A stretch of 64,000 bases of DNA. Origin: Aquiluna sp. (lineage in GTDB: Bacteria; Actinomycetota; Actinomycetes; Actinomycetales; Microbacteriaceae). Below are positions 8,529 through 16,950 of the stretch, piece by piece. The number at the start of each line of letters is the position of its first letter. Position 1 is the first letter of the stretch. Below the pieces are notes generated by a model. That model saw only the letters and a list, made by a program, of their open reading frames with translations, had not been told where the DNA came from and did not search any database. Position numbers and translations under genes: made by a program. The stretch is taken from the NCBI GenBank assembly GCA_017854485.1, contig JAFMHN010000003.1:1-64000 (forward strand). The letters run 5' to 3'.

Positions 8529-11500
8529 ATGGGCTTTAGCCACCTCAACGTCAGCTCTGCCTTTTCTGCCCACTATGGAGTGAACCGCCCGGAACAGCTT
8601 GCTGCCGCTGCTTCAGCCATGGGTTCTAGCGGTTTAGCAATTACAGATCGCGATGGCCTCTACGGGGCCGTGAAGCACATTGGTGCCTGCATTTCAGTTG
8701 GCATAAGTCCGATAGTCGGCGTGAACCTAAAAATCACCGGAGAGCAGGACCTTGGTCGTGTGGTGATCCTTGCACATGGTCACAACAGGGGCTTGGGTTG
8801 GGCCACACTTTGCCGGATTGTGTCCCTGGCGACAAGCCGCAAGGGTCGTAAAAAGGAAACTTCACTGTCTATCCGCGAACTAGCAAGTTTTTTTGAGGAT
8901 CAGGCAAACTGCACTATTTTGCTCGGCCTGGAAAGCTCTCTGAGCAGGTTGGTGCTAAAAGAACCAGGCCAAGCTAAAGAGCTCTGTGAATTCTGGAAGG
9001 AGCAGTTTCCAACTCCGGGCTCCCTGGCAATTGAAGTCGTGAACCACATGACAGAGCCAGGGCTGATTGGTTCAACAAAACACGCACGGGCAATGTTGGA
9101 CCTGGCGGCAGCAACTGGTATTTCAGCCGTAATCACCAATGCCGTTCGTTACATAGAGCCAGATGGGGCACTTACGGCCGATGTTTTGGATTCAGCCAGA
9201 CACTTGGAACCACTTGGTTTATTTGAGCCACAGCCGAATGCTCAGGCATGGCTAAAGCCAGTCTCAAAGATTGCCGCCCTGGCACTGGAGGTGACCGAGG
9301 ACACAAAAAGGTCAATGACCCTGATCGAGAACACCGAGCAATTGGCCAGCAACTGCTTTCTGGATCCAGAACAAGACTGCGGCTGGAATCAACCAAAAAC
9401 TCCAGAAAAAAGTGCACTTGGAATAACCGGAAACCCGTTTGAGGTGCTCTGGCAAAAAACCCATTCAGCCATCAACTGGCGATACCCAGAGATAAAGGCA
9501 GCCGAGCTTGCAACAGTTCAGCATCAGCTTTCCAAAGAGTTAATTTCAGTAAATAAGCTCGGGTTTTCAACCTACTTCCTCACGGTTGCCGATGTTGCGC
9601 AAATGATCAGAGATATGCGCATCAGAATTTCGGCAAGGGGTTCGGGGGCTGGCTCGCTGATTAATTACCTGCTTGGCATAAGCGGAGTTGACCCGGTAGC
9701 CGAAGGTTTGCTCTTTGAGCGTTTCTTGTCGACCGAGCGCAGCACGCTGCCGGATATCGACATAGATGTTGAGTCGGCAAGAAGGCACGAAATATACCGA
9801 GCCATTTTCCGGCGCTACGGAGGCAACCGGGTAACGCTGCTTTCCATGCAATCTACCTATCGCGGGCGCGGAGCGGTCCGGGATGGCGGATTGGCACTTG
9901 GTCTGGAGGATGAGCAGATTGACGAAATAGCAAAAAACATGTGGCGCTTTTCAGCTCGTAATTTCCGAACTGAGTTGAACCAGAAGCCTGAGCTCGCAGA
10001 ATTTTCAAAACTCACCGAGACCGATAGAAAGCTGAACCTGCTGGTGGATATAACCCAGCGACTAGACAGGCTCCCCCGGCACATTTCAATGCATCCCTGC
10101 GGAGTTATTTTGGGCGATTCAAGTCTTCTAGATCTAACACCCACCGAGCCAAGCGGTATGGGGCTGCCGATGAGCCAGTTCGACAAAGACGACATGGACC
10201 CAATGGGTTTTTTGAAGCTGGACGTACTCGGGGTCAGGATGCAAAGTGCAATGGCCTACACAGTCAAAGAGATCAAGAGAGTCAAGCAAGTGGACCTTGA
10301 TTTGGACAGAGTGGACAAGGATGATCCAGCTGTCTACAAAATGATTCGAACCACCAACACTCTGGGACTGTTTCAAATAGAAAGCCCCGGTCAGCGTGAA
10401 CTAACCGGAAAGCACCAGCCAACAAAGTTCAACGATCTAACCATGCAAATTTCACTGTTTAGGCCCGGCCCCATGAAGGGCAACATGATCAAGCCTTATC
10501 TGGATGGGCGACACGGCTTCATTGAACCTGACTACATGCACAGAGACCTCAGAGATATTTTGGAAGAGAGCTATGGAGTAGTTGTTTTTCACGAGCAGTT
10601 GATGCGGATTATGAAGGTTATGACCGGCTGCACATTAGCCCGGGCCGATGAGATGAGGCGCCAACTCGGCAAGCCCGCAAAGGCTCAAGGCGTGGCAACA
10701 TACTTCAAGAAAGCGGCGGCGGCCAGAGGCTACAGCCAGCAGGTAATCGACAAGGTGTGGTCGGTGCTCGAAGGGTTTGGAAGCTTCGGCTTCTGCAAGG
10801 CACACGGTGCCGCCTTTGCGGTCCCCACGTATCACTCTGCTTGGCTAAAAACCCACTACCCAACTGAATTCATTTCAGGTTTACTAACTCACGACCCGGG
10901 CATGTATCCGCGGCGACTATTGCTGGCGGAGGCAAGAAGGCTTGGGGTGAAGCTGCTTGGCATAGACGTCAACCGATCTACCAATGAATACCTTGTCGAG
11001 AAACACGATGGTGACGTGGCGGTTCGCGTGTCGCTATCCGAGATTGCAGGAATCTCCAAACCGGAAGTTGAACGAATAATCTGCGAACAGCCGTTTCAGA
11101 ACGTCACTGATTTTTACCTAAGAGCAAGGCCATCCAGAAGAACCCTTGAGAAACTTGCGCTTGTTGGAGCACTTGATGCAGTTGCCGGCATTCAAGGTGA
11201 GGCCGCTGTCCATAACAGGAGCGACCTGCTTGTGAAAATAAGGCAGCTTGCCGCCAAAGCAGCACCGAAACTTGATGCCAACCAGCTTAGTTTTGATCTA
11301 AAGAATTTAGATCAGCTTCCAGTTGGCAATGCCCCGATTACCAAAGAGCTGGAACTTGAATCAGAGCTGGCAATAACCAAGATGGATATCACCCGGCATC
11401 AAATTGAAAAATTTCAGCAGATGCTCGACGAAATGGGGGTTGTTAGGGCCGGTGAACTAATTGGCATCCGCAGCAACACAGAGGTTTTGGTTGCAGGTGT

Positions 11501-11759
11501 AAGGGTTGCAACCCAGACTCCCCCGATGCGCAGTGGCAAGAGGGTTGTATTTATAAGCCTGGATGACGGCACTGGTTTGGCGGACGCAACATTCTTTGAC
11601 GAGGCCCAGCGCAGGTGCAGCAATCTGCTATTTCAAAACAAGCTATTGCTAATTTCCGGAAAGACTCGTCGCACCGGAGTGCGCGGAGTTTCAGTCCTTG
11701 CTGAGAACGCCTGGGATTTACGCCAGCTGTGGCAACAGTGGCAGCAACGAGCCTCTTAG
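8529..11759 (+). CDS. dnaE2: Error-prone DNA polymerase DnaE2
   Basis: This is a C-family polymerase used for damage-induced mutagenic synthesis. The catalytic PDIDID motif is at residues 408-413, followed by palm and finger motifs, HhH elements (about 800-880) and an OB-fold near 960-1050. Length (1076 aa) fits DnaE2 better than replicative DnaE1 (about 1170). The N-terminal PHP domain looks degenerate: the usual HxH is NVS (residues 7-9), and the DHD motif is DRD (TDRDGLYG near 39-46). It is driven by the SOS promoter ahead of the small gene. Its partners imuA and imuB are not adjacent. The stop overlaps that of the convergent Bax1-like gene by 4 bases. Confidence 0.9.
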   Translation: MGFSHLNVSSAFSAHYGVNRPEQLAAAASAMGSSGLAITDRDGLYGAVKHIGACISVGISPIVGVNLKITGEQDLGRVVILAHGHNRGLGWATLCRIVSLATSRKGRKKETSLSIRELASFFEDQANCTILLGLESSLSRLVLKEPGQAKELCEFWKEQFPTPGSLAIEVVNHMTEPGLIGSTKHARAMLDLAAATGISAVITNAVRYIEPDGALTADVLDSARHLEPLGLFEPQPNAQAWLKPVSKIAALALEVTEDTKRSMTLIENTEQLASNCFLDPEQDCGWNQPKTPEKSALGITGNPFEVLWQKTHSAINWRYPEIKAAELATVQHQLSKELISVNKLGFSTYFLTVADVAQMIRDMRIRISARGSGAGSLINYLLGISGVDPVAEGLLFERFLSTERSTLPDIDIDVESARRHEIYRAIFRRYGGNRVTLLSMQSTYRGRGAVRDGGLALGLEDEQIDEIAKNMWRFSARNFRTELNQKPELAEFSKLTETDRKLNLLVDITQRLDRLPRHISMHPCGVILGDSSLLDLTPTEPSGMGLPMSQFDKDDMDPMGFLKLDVLGVRMQSAMAYTVKEIKRVKQVDLDLDRVDKDDPAVYKMIRTTNTLGLFQIESPGQRELTGKHQPTKFNDLTMQISLFRPGPMKGNMIKPYLDGRHGFIEPDYMHRDLRDILEESYGVVVFHEQLMRIMKVMTGCTLARADEMRRQLGKPAKAQGVATYFKKAAAARGYSQQVIDKVWSVLEGFGSFGFCKAHGAAFAVPTYHSAWLKTHYPTEFISGLLTHDPGMYPRRLLLAEARRLGVKLLGIDVNRSTNEYLVEKHDGDVAVRVSLSEIAGISKPEVERIICEQPFQNVTDFYLRARPSRRTLEKLALVGALDAVAGIQGEAAVHNRSDLLVKIRQLAAKAAPKLDANQLSFDLKNLDQLPVGNAPITKELELESELAITKMDITRHQIEKFQQMLDEMGVVRAGELIGIRSNTEVLVAGVRVATQTPPMRSGKRVVFISLDDGTGLADATFFDEAQRRCSNLLFQNKLLLISGKTRRTGVRGVSVLAENAWDLRQLWQQWQQRAS

Positions 11760-12505
11760 TCCTGGTTGAAAATTGCGACCAGGCGCAAAATTTCAACATA
11801 TAGCCAAATCAAAGATGCTGTAAGCCCAAAGGCAGCACGCCATTCCATTTCCTGTGGCCAACGCTGACTAACGCCCTGGCTAATAACCTCAAAATCAAGA
11901 TTCAAAGTGAAGGCGGCAAGACCAACACCAGCCAATGCGATCAGCCACCCGAACGGAGAGCTGTAAATGCTAACCCCGGCGAACATCGCAAAGCCCAGAT
12001 TCACAAGTGCAAAGACCAGGTAGCCAGTAATCGCAAAGGTCATGAAACGAGTAAAGCGCTGGTTTACTTTGACCCATCCAAAACGGTAGGCGGCAAACAT
12101 GGTCCCGGCAGTTGCAAAGGTTCCAACCACTGCAGTTTGGACAATTCCCGGATACTGCATCTCGAGCAGACCGCTGATGCCACCAATGAAAACTCCTTGA
12201 ACCAGGGCGTAGGCCATGTAGAGACCAGGGCGAACCTTCTTGCTGAAGCTAGCCCAGAGCCCGAGCCCTAAACCGACAAACATTGCAGGGAAAAACAGCG
12301 AGTAAAGCTCAAAGAACCAAGTCACTCCCGCTCCAGCCAATACGGCCACGAATAGGCCGATCACCTTGGAGGTAGTTCCCTCCATGGTCATTGGGGTTGT
12401 GGTCATTCTTTCGAATTCGGCATTAACCTGCTGCTGATCGCGCTGGCTGGCACTTAGGCCAGTGCGCATGCTTTGGTTGAAGGCTGGGTTGTGAGAGATG
12501 GCCAC
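11756..12505 (-). CDS. Bax inhibitor-1/YccA family membrane protein
   Basis: A 249-residue integral membrane protein with about seven helices after a cytoplasmic N-terminus of roughly 45 residues. It resembles the actinobacterial Bax1-I/YccA-like group (motifs such as GGISGLLEMQYPGIVQTAVVG and a C-terminal EWRAAFGLTASLIWLYVEILRL). In other bacteria the family has been linked to calcium leak and membrane stress; no specific role can be given here. The start is GTG at 12505, with an AAAGGA site 5-6 bases upstream. Confidence 0.82.
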   Translation of the reverse strand: MAISHNPAFNQSMRTGLSASQRDQQQVNAEFERMTTTPMTMEGTTSKVIGLFVAVLAGAGVTWFFELYSLFFPAMFVGLGLGLWASFSKKVRPGLYMAYALVQGVFIGGISGLLEMQYPGIVQTAVVGTFATAGTMFAAYRFGWVKVNQRFTRFMTFAITGYLVFALVNLGFAMFAGVSIYSSPFGWLIALAGVGLAAFTLNLDFEVISQGVSQRWPQEMEWRAAFGLTASLIWLYVEILRLVAIFNQD

Positions 12506-12602
12506 GCTGTTCCTTTCATAAGCAATGAAAAAATCCTAAGTGAATTTCCTGAAAAGCTGCTGCTAGTCAGCTCTGAGTTCAATAATCCCTAGACTCGGGA
12601 AA

Positions 12603-12833
12603 ATGAAGATAAAGGTTCACGTCAAGCCGGGTGCCAAAGGCCCAGAAAGCCTCGCGCTGACTGAAGACGGAATCTATGTGGTGAAGATCAAGGCCAAGCC
12701 GGTCGATGGCGCCGCGAACCAGGCGGTGATCAAGTTCATTGCAGCAGAATTTGGAGTGAAGCCAAACAGGGTCAGAATAACTTCGGGATTCAAGTCGAGA
12801 ATCAAATATCTAGAGATCGATACCGAGATTTGA
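12603..12833 (+). CDS. DUF167/YggU family protein
   Basis: A small (76 aa) soluble protein of the widespread DUF167 family, whose function is unknown. The sequence shows the family's features: an N-terminal beta strand (MKIKVHVKPGAK), KAKPVDGAANQAVIKFIA near residues 31-48, and a C-terminal VRITSGFKSRIKYLEI. It stands alone between the divergent Bax1 gene and tRNA-Ala on the other strand. A TAGACT hexamer ends exactly 7 bases before the ATG with no ribosome site, consistent with a leaderless transcript. Confidence 0.85.
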   Translation: MKIKVHVKPGAKGPESLALTEDGIYVVKIKAKPVDGAANQAVIKFIAAEFGVKPNRVRITSGFKSRIKYLEIDTEI

Positions 12834-12848
12834 GATTGGGTTCATGAG

Positions 12849-12921
12849 TGGACCTGAGGGGACTCGAACCCCTGACCCCCTGCATGCCATGCAGGTGCGC
12901 TACCAGCTGCGCCACAGGCCC
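12849..12921 (-). tRNA. tRNA-Ala (anticodon GGC)
   Basis: A complete 73-nt cloverleaf read on the minus strand. The acceptor arm is GGGCCTG/CAGGTCC with discriminator A. The anticodon stem CCTGC/GCAGG encloses the loop ATGGCAT, giving GGC, and the T arm carries GGTTCGAGTCC. CCA is not encoded. Confidence 0.97.
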
Positions 12922-12949
12922 ATGAACTGCCTTAGTCTACACAAAAAAC

Positions 12950-13303
12950 TTAGGCGATAGATACAACCGGGCAATCACTCCAAAGTCGTTCCAGTGAATA
13001 GAACTCACGTTCCTGCTCGTGCATCACGTGCACAATCAAGTCACCAAAATCCAGCAGGATCCAGCGCCCAGCTTGCCTGCCCTCTCGGAATCGGGCCTTG
13101 ATTTTACGCTCCAAAAACTCATCCTCAATCGCATCAGCAATTGCCTGGGTTTGACGTTCGTTGGTGGCACTGACAACCAAGAACACCTCGGCTAGGGCGA
13201 AGGGCTCAGTTACATCCAGCGCGACTAGGTTCTCTCCGAGCTTGTCCATGGCAACCTTGGCTGCGATTTGAACTAGTTCTTTAGTTTCTTTGGTTGCTGG
13301 CAC
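12950..13303 (-). CDS. rsfS: Ribosome silencing factor RsfS
   Basis: It binds L14 of the large ribosomal subunit and blocks joining of the subunits when nutrients fall. The sequence shows the DUF143 fold with LDVTEPFALAEVFLVVSATNERQTQAIADAIEDE (about residues 24-57) and DFGDLIVHVMHEQEREFYSLERLW near the C-terminus. Length (117 aa) is normal. It is the last gene of the run from obg through nadD, 4 bases after the proline-rich membrane protein. Confidence 0.95.
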   Translation of the reverse strand: MPATKETKELVQIAAKVAMDKLGENLVALDVTEPFALAEVFLVVSATNERQTQAIADAIEDEFLERKIKARFREGRQAGRWILLDFGDLIVHVMHEQEREFYSLERLWSDCPVVSIA

Positions 13304-13307
13304 TGAA

Positions 13308-14114
13308 TTAGCCTCCCAGGGCTCCGAGTATGGTGATGCTTGAAAGTATGGCAGTAATTGCCAGGGCTAGTGCACCAAGCGCTAAAGCCCAAGGCTTCCA
13401 CCAACCCCTGCGAAGTACTGACTGCGGGACAACCCCAACCGGTGAGCGCTGGTCTATCAATTCAGAGGCGCTGATGGGGTTCACGAGTGAGACGACCCCA
13501 ACCACTGCATCCTGGCTGGTGTATTCGTGGTCTATGTCGTAACCAGCCGGTTGCGAATCGGTACCCGGGTCAGAAACTATCGAAATCGAACCGGTGATCG
13601 TCATTTCACCGGTGTCGACTGGAAGCATGATTGCGTCTGTTGTGGTGTCGAGAATTATTGACTGAGTAGTTGGCTCAGACAAGATGTTGGCTCCGGTGAA
13701 AAATACTTCTTCGATCGACTGATCCGGCAAGTCCAGTGGAGCAAAAGTAGTGGGGTTGACAGGAGCCTCCTCCAACACAGCATCCAGCGGCTCACTAAGA
13801 ACATCTCTGATTTGCCGTCTGCTTGATGGCGCCGATGGTTCGGGGGCGCCTTGTGCTTGCTCTTCAACAGCGGCTGCGGCTTGTGGCGCCGATGAGTCCG
13901 CGACCACTGAGCCTGATGACCCAGCATTCAAAAGGCCCATTTCCCGCATCTGTCGCCTGGTCAGATTCGGCTGCGACTCAGGCTCGGGCGGCTCTATAGG
14001 CACTGGAGGAGGAGATAGGTCGACCTGCATGGTCTGTTGCTCTTGAGGAGCTTCAGCAAGCTCTGCCTGCCGCTCCAGAGCACGTAATTCTCTTCTTGTC
14101 AAAGGCACATTCAC
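13308..14114 (-). CDS. Uncharacterised proline-rich protein with a C-terminal membrane helix
   Basis: No known enzyme family recognised. The 268 residues begin with a charged, Q/E-rich segment ([20 protein letters not shown]), then long low-complexity acidic and proline-rich stretches (to about 230), and end in one hydrophobic helix after [10 protein letters not shown] (about 238-262). The motif LTRRELR/LTRRQMR occurs twice (near 5-11 and 51-57), hinting at a repeated short binding motif. It probably sits in the membrane with most of the chain in the cytoplasm. It overlaps the nadD stop by 4 bases (ATGA) and precedes rsfS. Similar proteins between nadD and rsfS seem usual in Microbacteriaceae (from memory). 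Confidence 0.7.
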   Translation of the reverse strand: MNVPLTRRELRALERQAELAEAPQEQQTMQVDLSPPPVPIEPPEPESQPNLTRRQMREMGLLNAGSSGSVVADSSAPQAAAAVEEQAQGAPEPSAPSSRRQIRDVLSEPLDAVLEEAPVNPTTFAPLDLPDQSIEEVFFTGANILSEPTTQSIILDTTTDAIMLPVDTGEMTITGSISIVSDPGTDSQPAGYDIDHEYTSQDAVVGVVSLVNPISASELIDQRSPVGVVPQSVLRRGWWKPWALALGALALAITAILSSITILGALGG

Positions 14115-14704
14115 TTGGCACCGCCGTAAAGCGAGTGCTTAGCGATGTACTGAACGACGCCATCTGGCACCAAATACCAAATTGGCTTCTTTTCTTCAGC
14201 GCGCTTGCGGATGTTCGTGGAAGAAATAGACAGAGCAGGGACTTCGATAACCGAGATCTTCGCATCGGGAGCCTCTGGCAGCTCCAGGGTGTGGCCAGGC
14301 CTACTAACGGCCACGAACTCGGCCAGGGACCAAACCTGATCTATTTCCTTCCAAGCAAGAATCTGTGCAATGGCATCGGCACCTGAAATAAAGAACAGAT
14401 CGGAGTCTGGTCTTTCGCTGGCGATGTCGGTAAGCGTATCGATTGTGTATGTGAGTCCAGGACGATCGATGTCAATCCGACTTACGGTGAACTGTGGGTT
14501 GGCAGCGGTTGCGATGACCGTCATCAAATAGCGGTGCTCGGCAGAGCTCACGGCCTTCTTGTGCCAGGGCTGTCCGGTCGGCACGAAGATAACTTCATCG
14601 AGCGAAAGTGCTGCTGCTACCTCACTGGCCGCTACCAAGTGACCGTGGTGAATGGGGTCAAAAGTTCCACCCATCACACCAATGCGTGGTCGCTTGGAGT
14701 TCAT
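14111..14704 (-). CDS. nadD: Nicotinate-nucleotide adenylyltransferase
   Basis: It makes deamido-NAD from nicotinate mononucleotide and ATP. The nucleotidyltransferase signature [12 protein letters not shown] lies at residues 12-23, and the C-terminal [13 protein letters not shown] (about 162-174) is the second conserved site. Length (197 aa) is normal. It is followed by the proline-rich protein and rsfS, the usual actinobacterial order, and preceded by a small membrane protein 5 bases away. Confidence 0.95.
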   Translation of the reverse strand: MNSKRPRIGVMGGTFDPIHHGHLVAASEVAAALSLDEVIFVPTGQPWHKKAVSSAEHRYLMTVIATAANPQFTVSRIDIDRPGLTYTIDTLTDIASERPDSDLFFISGADAIAQILAWKEIDQVWSLAEFVAVSRPGHTLELPEAPDAKISVIEVPALSISSTNIRKRAEEKKPIWYLVPDGVVQYIAKHSLYGGAK

Positions 14705-14709
14705 AGTCT

Positions 14710-14892
14710 CTAGTGGTGAGCCTTGTTAGTCGATTCCTTGTGTGAATGGCGATTCGCAACATCACGGTAGGACCAGGTTACAAAGGCCAGGGACAAGAAG
14801 GCTGCCATTGCTATTACGCCGAACAAAATCGCTGGAATTGGGAGTTCTTGTTCGAAGACGATAACGCCTTCGGATGCGAGTAATGAAATCAA
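14710..14892 (-). CDS. Small single-pass membrane protein
   Basis: A 60-residue protein with one strong hydrophobic segment ([20 protein letters not shown], about residues 19-38), then a charged, histidine-rich tail ([16 protein letters not shown]). No family name can be given. Its position, 5 bases before nadD and 24 bases after proA on the same strand, favours a real gene in the operon. In related actinobacteria a tiny membrane protein often sits here (from memory). Confidence 0.65.
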   Translation of the reverse strand: MISLLASEGVIVFEQELPIPAILFGVIAMAAFLSLAFVTWSYRDVANRHSHKESTNKAHH

Positions 14893-14916
14893 TTTAGCTC
14901 CTTCTACCTCCCTAGT

Positions 14917-16161
14917 TTAGCTACGGACTTGCCCGTTACCGCGAACTAACCACTTGGTTGATGTTAATTCTCGCAAACCCATTGGCCCTCGAGCGTGCAA
15001 TTTTTGCGTTGAAATGCCAACTTCAGCACCGAGCCCAAACTCCCCGCCGTCGGTAAACCTGGTCGAAGAATTAACCATCACAACCGAAGAATCAATCTCC
15101 TGAAGGAATCGTTCAGCGTTTGATATTGACTCGGTAAGGATGGACTCTGTGTGCTTGGTTGAATATTTCGAGATGTGAGCAATGGCTTGATCCAGGCTAT
15201 TCACTATGCGAACCGACAGCTCCAAGCCCAGGTATTCGGTTGCCCAGTCCTTATCAGTTGCGGGAATTGAACCCGGCATCAGGGCGATGCTCTGCTCACA
15301 GGCATGGACTAGTACTGAGCTTTCCGTGAGAGCCTTTGCAAGCTTAGGCAAAAGCTCTGCAGCCACCTGTTCGTGCACCAGCAGAGTCTCAAGTGAGTTG
15401 CAAACAGAGGGGCGCTGGGCCTTGGAATTGACGATGATTGGAATGGCGAGCTCGACATCGGCTGAAGCATCGACAAAGATGTGGACAATTCCATCGCCAG
15501 TTTCAATAACCGGCACCTTTGATTCCGTGACCACGGTGTGAATCAGGTTCGCGGACCCTCTTGGGATCAAAACATCTACCAAGCCTCGTGCTTGCATTAG
15601 CTCAACAGCGCCATTGCGGCCAAATGGGTCCACAGTCGCAACTGCACTCGACGGCAAATCGGCGCCAATAAGGCCCTTTTGAATCAGAGAAATCAGCACC
15701 TTATTTGTGTTTTCGGCCGCACTTCCTCCACGCAGCACGGCACAGTTGCCGCTCTTGATTGCCAGCGCAGCGATGTCAACGGTCACATTTGGGCGAGCTT
15801 CGTAGATGCATCCGATCACGCCGAACGGAACCCGAACCTGCTGAATCATCAAGCCATTGGCTAAAGTCCTGCCTTGAACCGAGTCCCCTACCGGGTCAGG
15901 AAGCGAAATGATTTCTCGCACTGCTGAGGCCAAGGACGTGACCCTATTGGCATCGAGCCGCAACCTGTCCTGGAGTGCTCTAGATAACCCTGATTGCTCT
16001 CCGGCAGCCAAATCCAGTTCGTTGGCCGCGATGATTTCACTAACGTTAGCTTCGAGTTCTTTAGCAATGCCCTCGAGCGCTAGATTCTTTTGAGTGGTGC
16101 TGGCTCCAGCCATCGAGACAGTCGCAGCCTTCGAGGCCGCCAATAGCTCTTGAATGTCCAT
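14917..16161 (-). CDS. proA: Gamma-glutamyl phosphate reductase
   Basis: Second step of proline synthesis: reduces gamma-glutamyl phosphate with NADPH to glutamate semialdehyde. It is an aldehyde-dehydrogenase-fold enzyme of normal length (414 aa). The active-site cysteine lies in KAQRPSVCNSLETLLVH (about residues 248-264), and the family signature FTDGGEFGLGAEVGISTQKLHARGP is at about 366-390. It lies 9 bases after proB, so both steps are co-expressed. Confidence 0.97.
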   Translation of the reverse strand: MDIQELLAASKAATVSMAGASTTQKNLALEGIAKELEANVSEIIAANELDLAAGEQSGLSRALQDRLRLDANRVTSLASAVREIISLPDPVGDSVQGRTLANGLMIQQVRVPFGVIGCIYEARPNVTVDIAALAIKSGNCAVLRGGSAAENTNKVLISLIQKGLIGADLPSSAVATVDPFGRNGAVELMQARGLVDVLIPRGSANLIHTVVTESKVPVIETGDGIVHIFVDASADVELAIPIIVNSKAQRPSVCNSLETLLVHEQVAAELLPKLAKALTESSVLVHACEQSIALMPGSIPATDKDWATEYLGLELSVRIVNSLDQAIAHISKYSTKHTESILTESISNAERFLQEIDSSVVMVNSSTRFTDGGEFGLGAEVGISTQKLHARGPMGLRELTSTKWLVRGNGQVRS

Positions 16162-16170
16162 TTTGAAATC

Positions 16171-16950
16171 CTAAGCCTTGATTGCCGGTTCAAACCAGGT
16201 GTGTTTGCAGCTTCCATCAATCAGATTCCCGACGTTTTCGGTGGCCGTGAGGATCACGCCAACACCTCCCGCCGTTGCAAGCTGAGCTGCAGCAAGCTTG
16301 GTCAAAGCACCGCCGGTGCCATAACCAGTAGAGGTTCCCGAGACCTCAACATGGTCCAAATCGCCACCGTATGTAACAACTGGAATGTGCACAGCATCAG
16401 GTTGCTGCGGAGGCTTGCTGTAGAGACCATCAATGTCACTTAGAAGAATCAAGAGATCAGCCTGGGTAATTTTCGCAACCCTAGCCGCCAGCTGGTCATT
16501 GTCACCAAACCGAATTTCGTGTGTTGCCACAGAGTCGTTTTCATTGATGATCGGAATCACACCAATTTCCAGGAGTCGATCAAGTGCCCTGAGCGCATTA
16601 CTCGCGGTTATTTCGCTGTCTAGATTCTCAACGGTAAGCAGAATCTGGCCAGGCATTAGCTCGTGCCGAGCAAGGGACTTTTCGTAGCGGCTCATCAGTT
16701 TTGCCTGGCCGATGCTGGCAAGCGCTTGTGAGGTTGGAAGGTCGTCTGACTTCACTGTCAGCCCAAGGATCGGTGCTGCTGTGGCAATAGCACCGGAGCT
16801 AACAATCAAAACCTCTTTGCCGGCTGACCTAAGTTGTGCCGACAAGTCAACGATGCGGTCCAGCTGAGCCTCATTGGCTCCAGTAATTGAGCTTGATCCA
16901 ACCTTGATGATTATTCTGGTGCTGTCAGCAATTGCCTTCGAAGTTTTCAA
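16171..16950 (-). CDS. proB: Glutamate 5-kinase, short form without PUA domain
   Basis: First step of proline synthesis: phosphorylates glutamate. The amino-acid-kinase fold is complete (KVGSSSI near residue 16, IPIINENDSVA near 133, LLSDIDGLYS near 169, GTGGALTKLAAA near 217). At 259 residues it lacks the C-terminal PUA domain found in many ProB proteins (about 367 aa). The start ATG at 16950 overlaps the obg stop by 4 bases. The short form is known in other bacteria; here it may reflect genome reduction. Confidence 0.95.
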   Translation of the reverse strand: MKTSKAIADSTRIIIKVGSSSITGANEAQLDRIVDLSAQLRSAGKEVLIVSSGAIATAAPILGLTVKSDDLPTSQALASIGQAKLMSRYEKSLARHELMPGQILLTVENLDSEITASNALRALDRLLEIGVIPIINENDSVATHEIRFGDNDQLAARVAKITQADLLILLSDIDGLYSKPPQQPDAVHIPVVTYGGDLDHVEVSGTSTGYGTGGALTKLAAAQLATAGGVGVILTATENVGNLIDGSCKHTWFEPAIKA

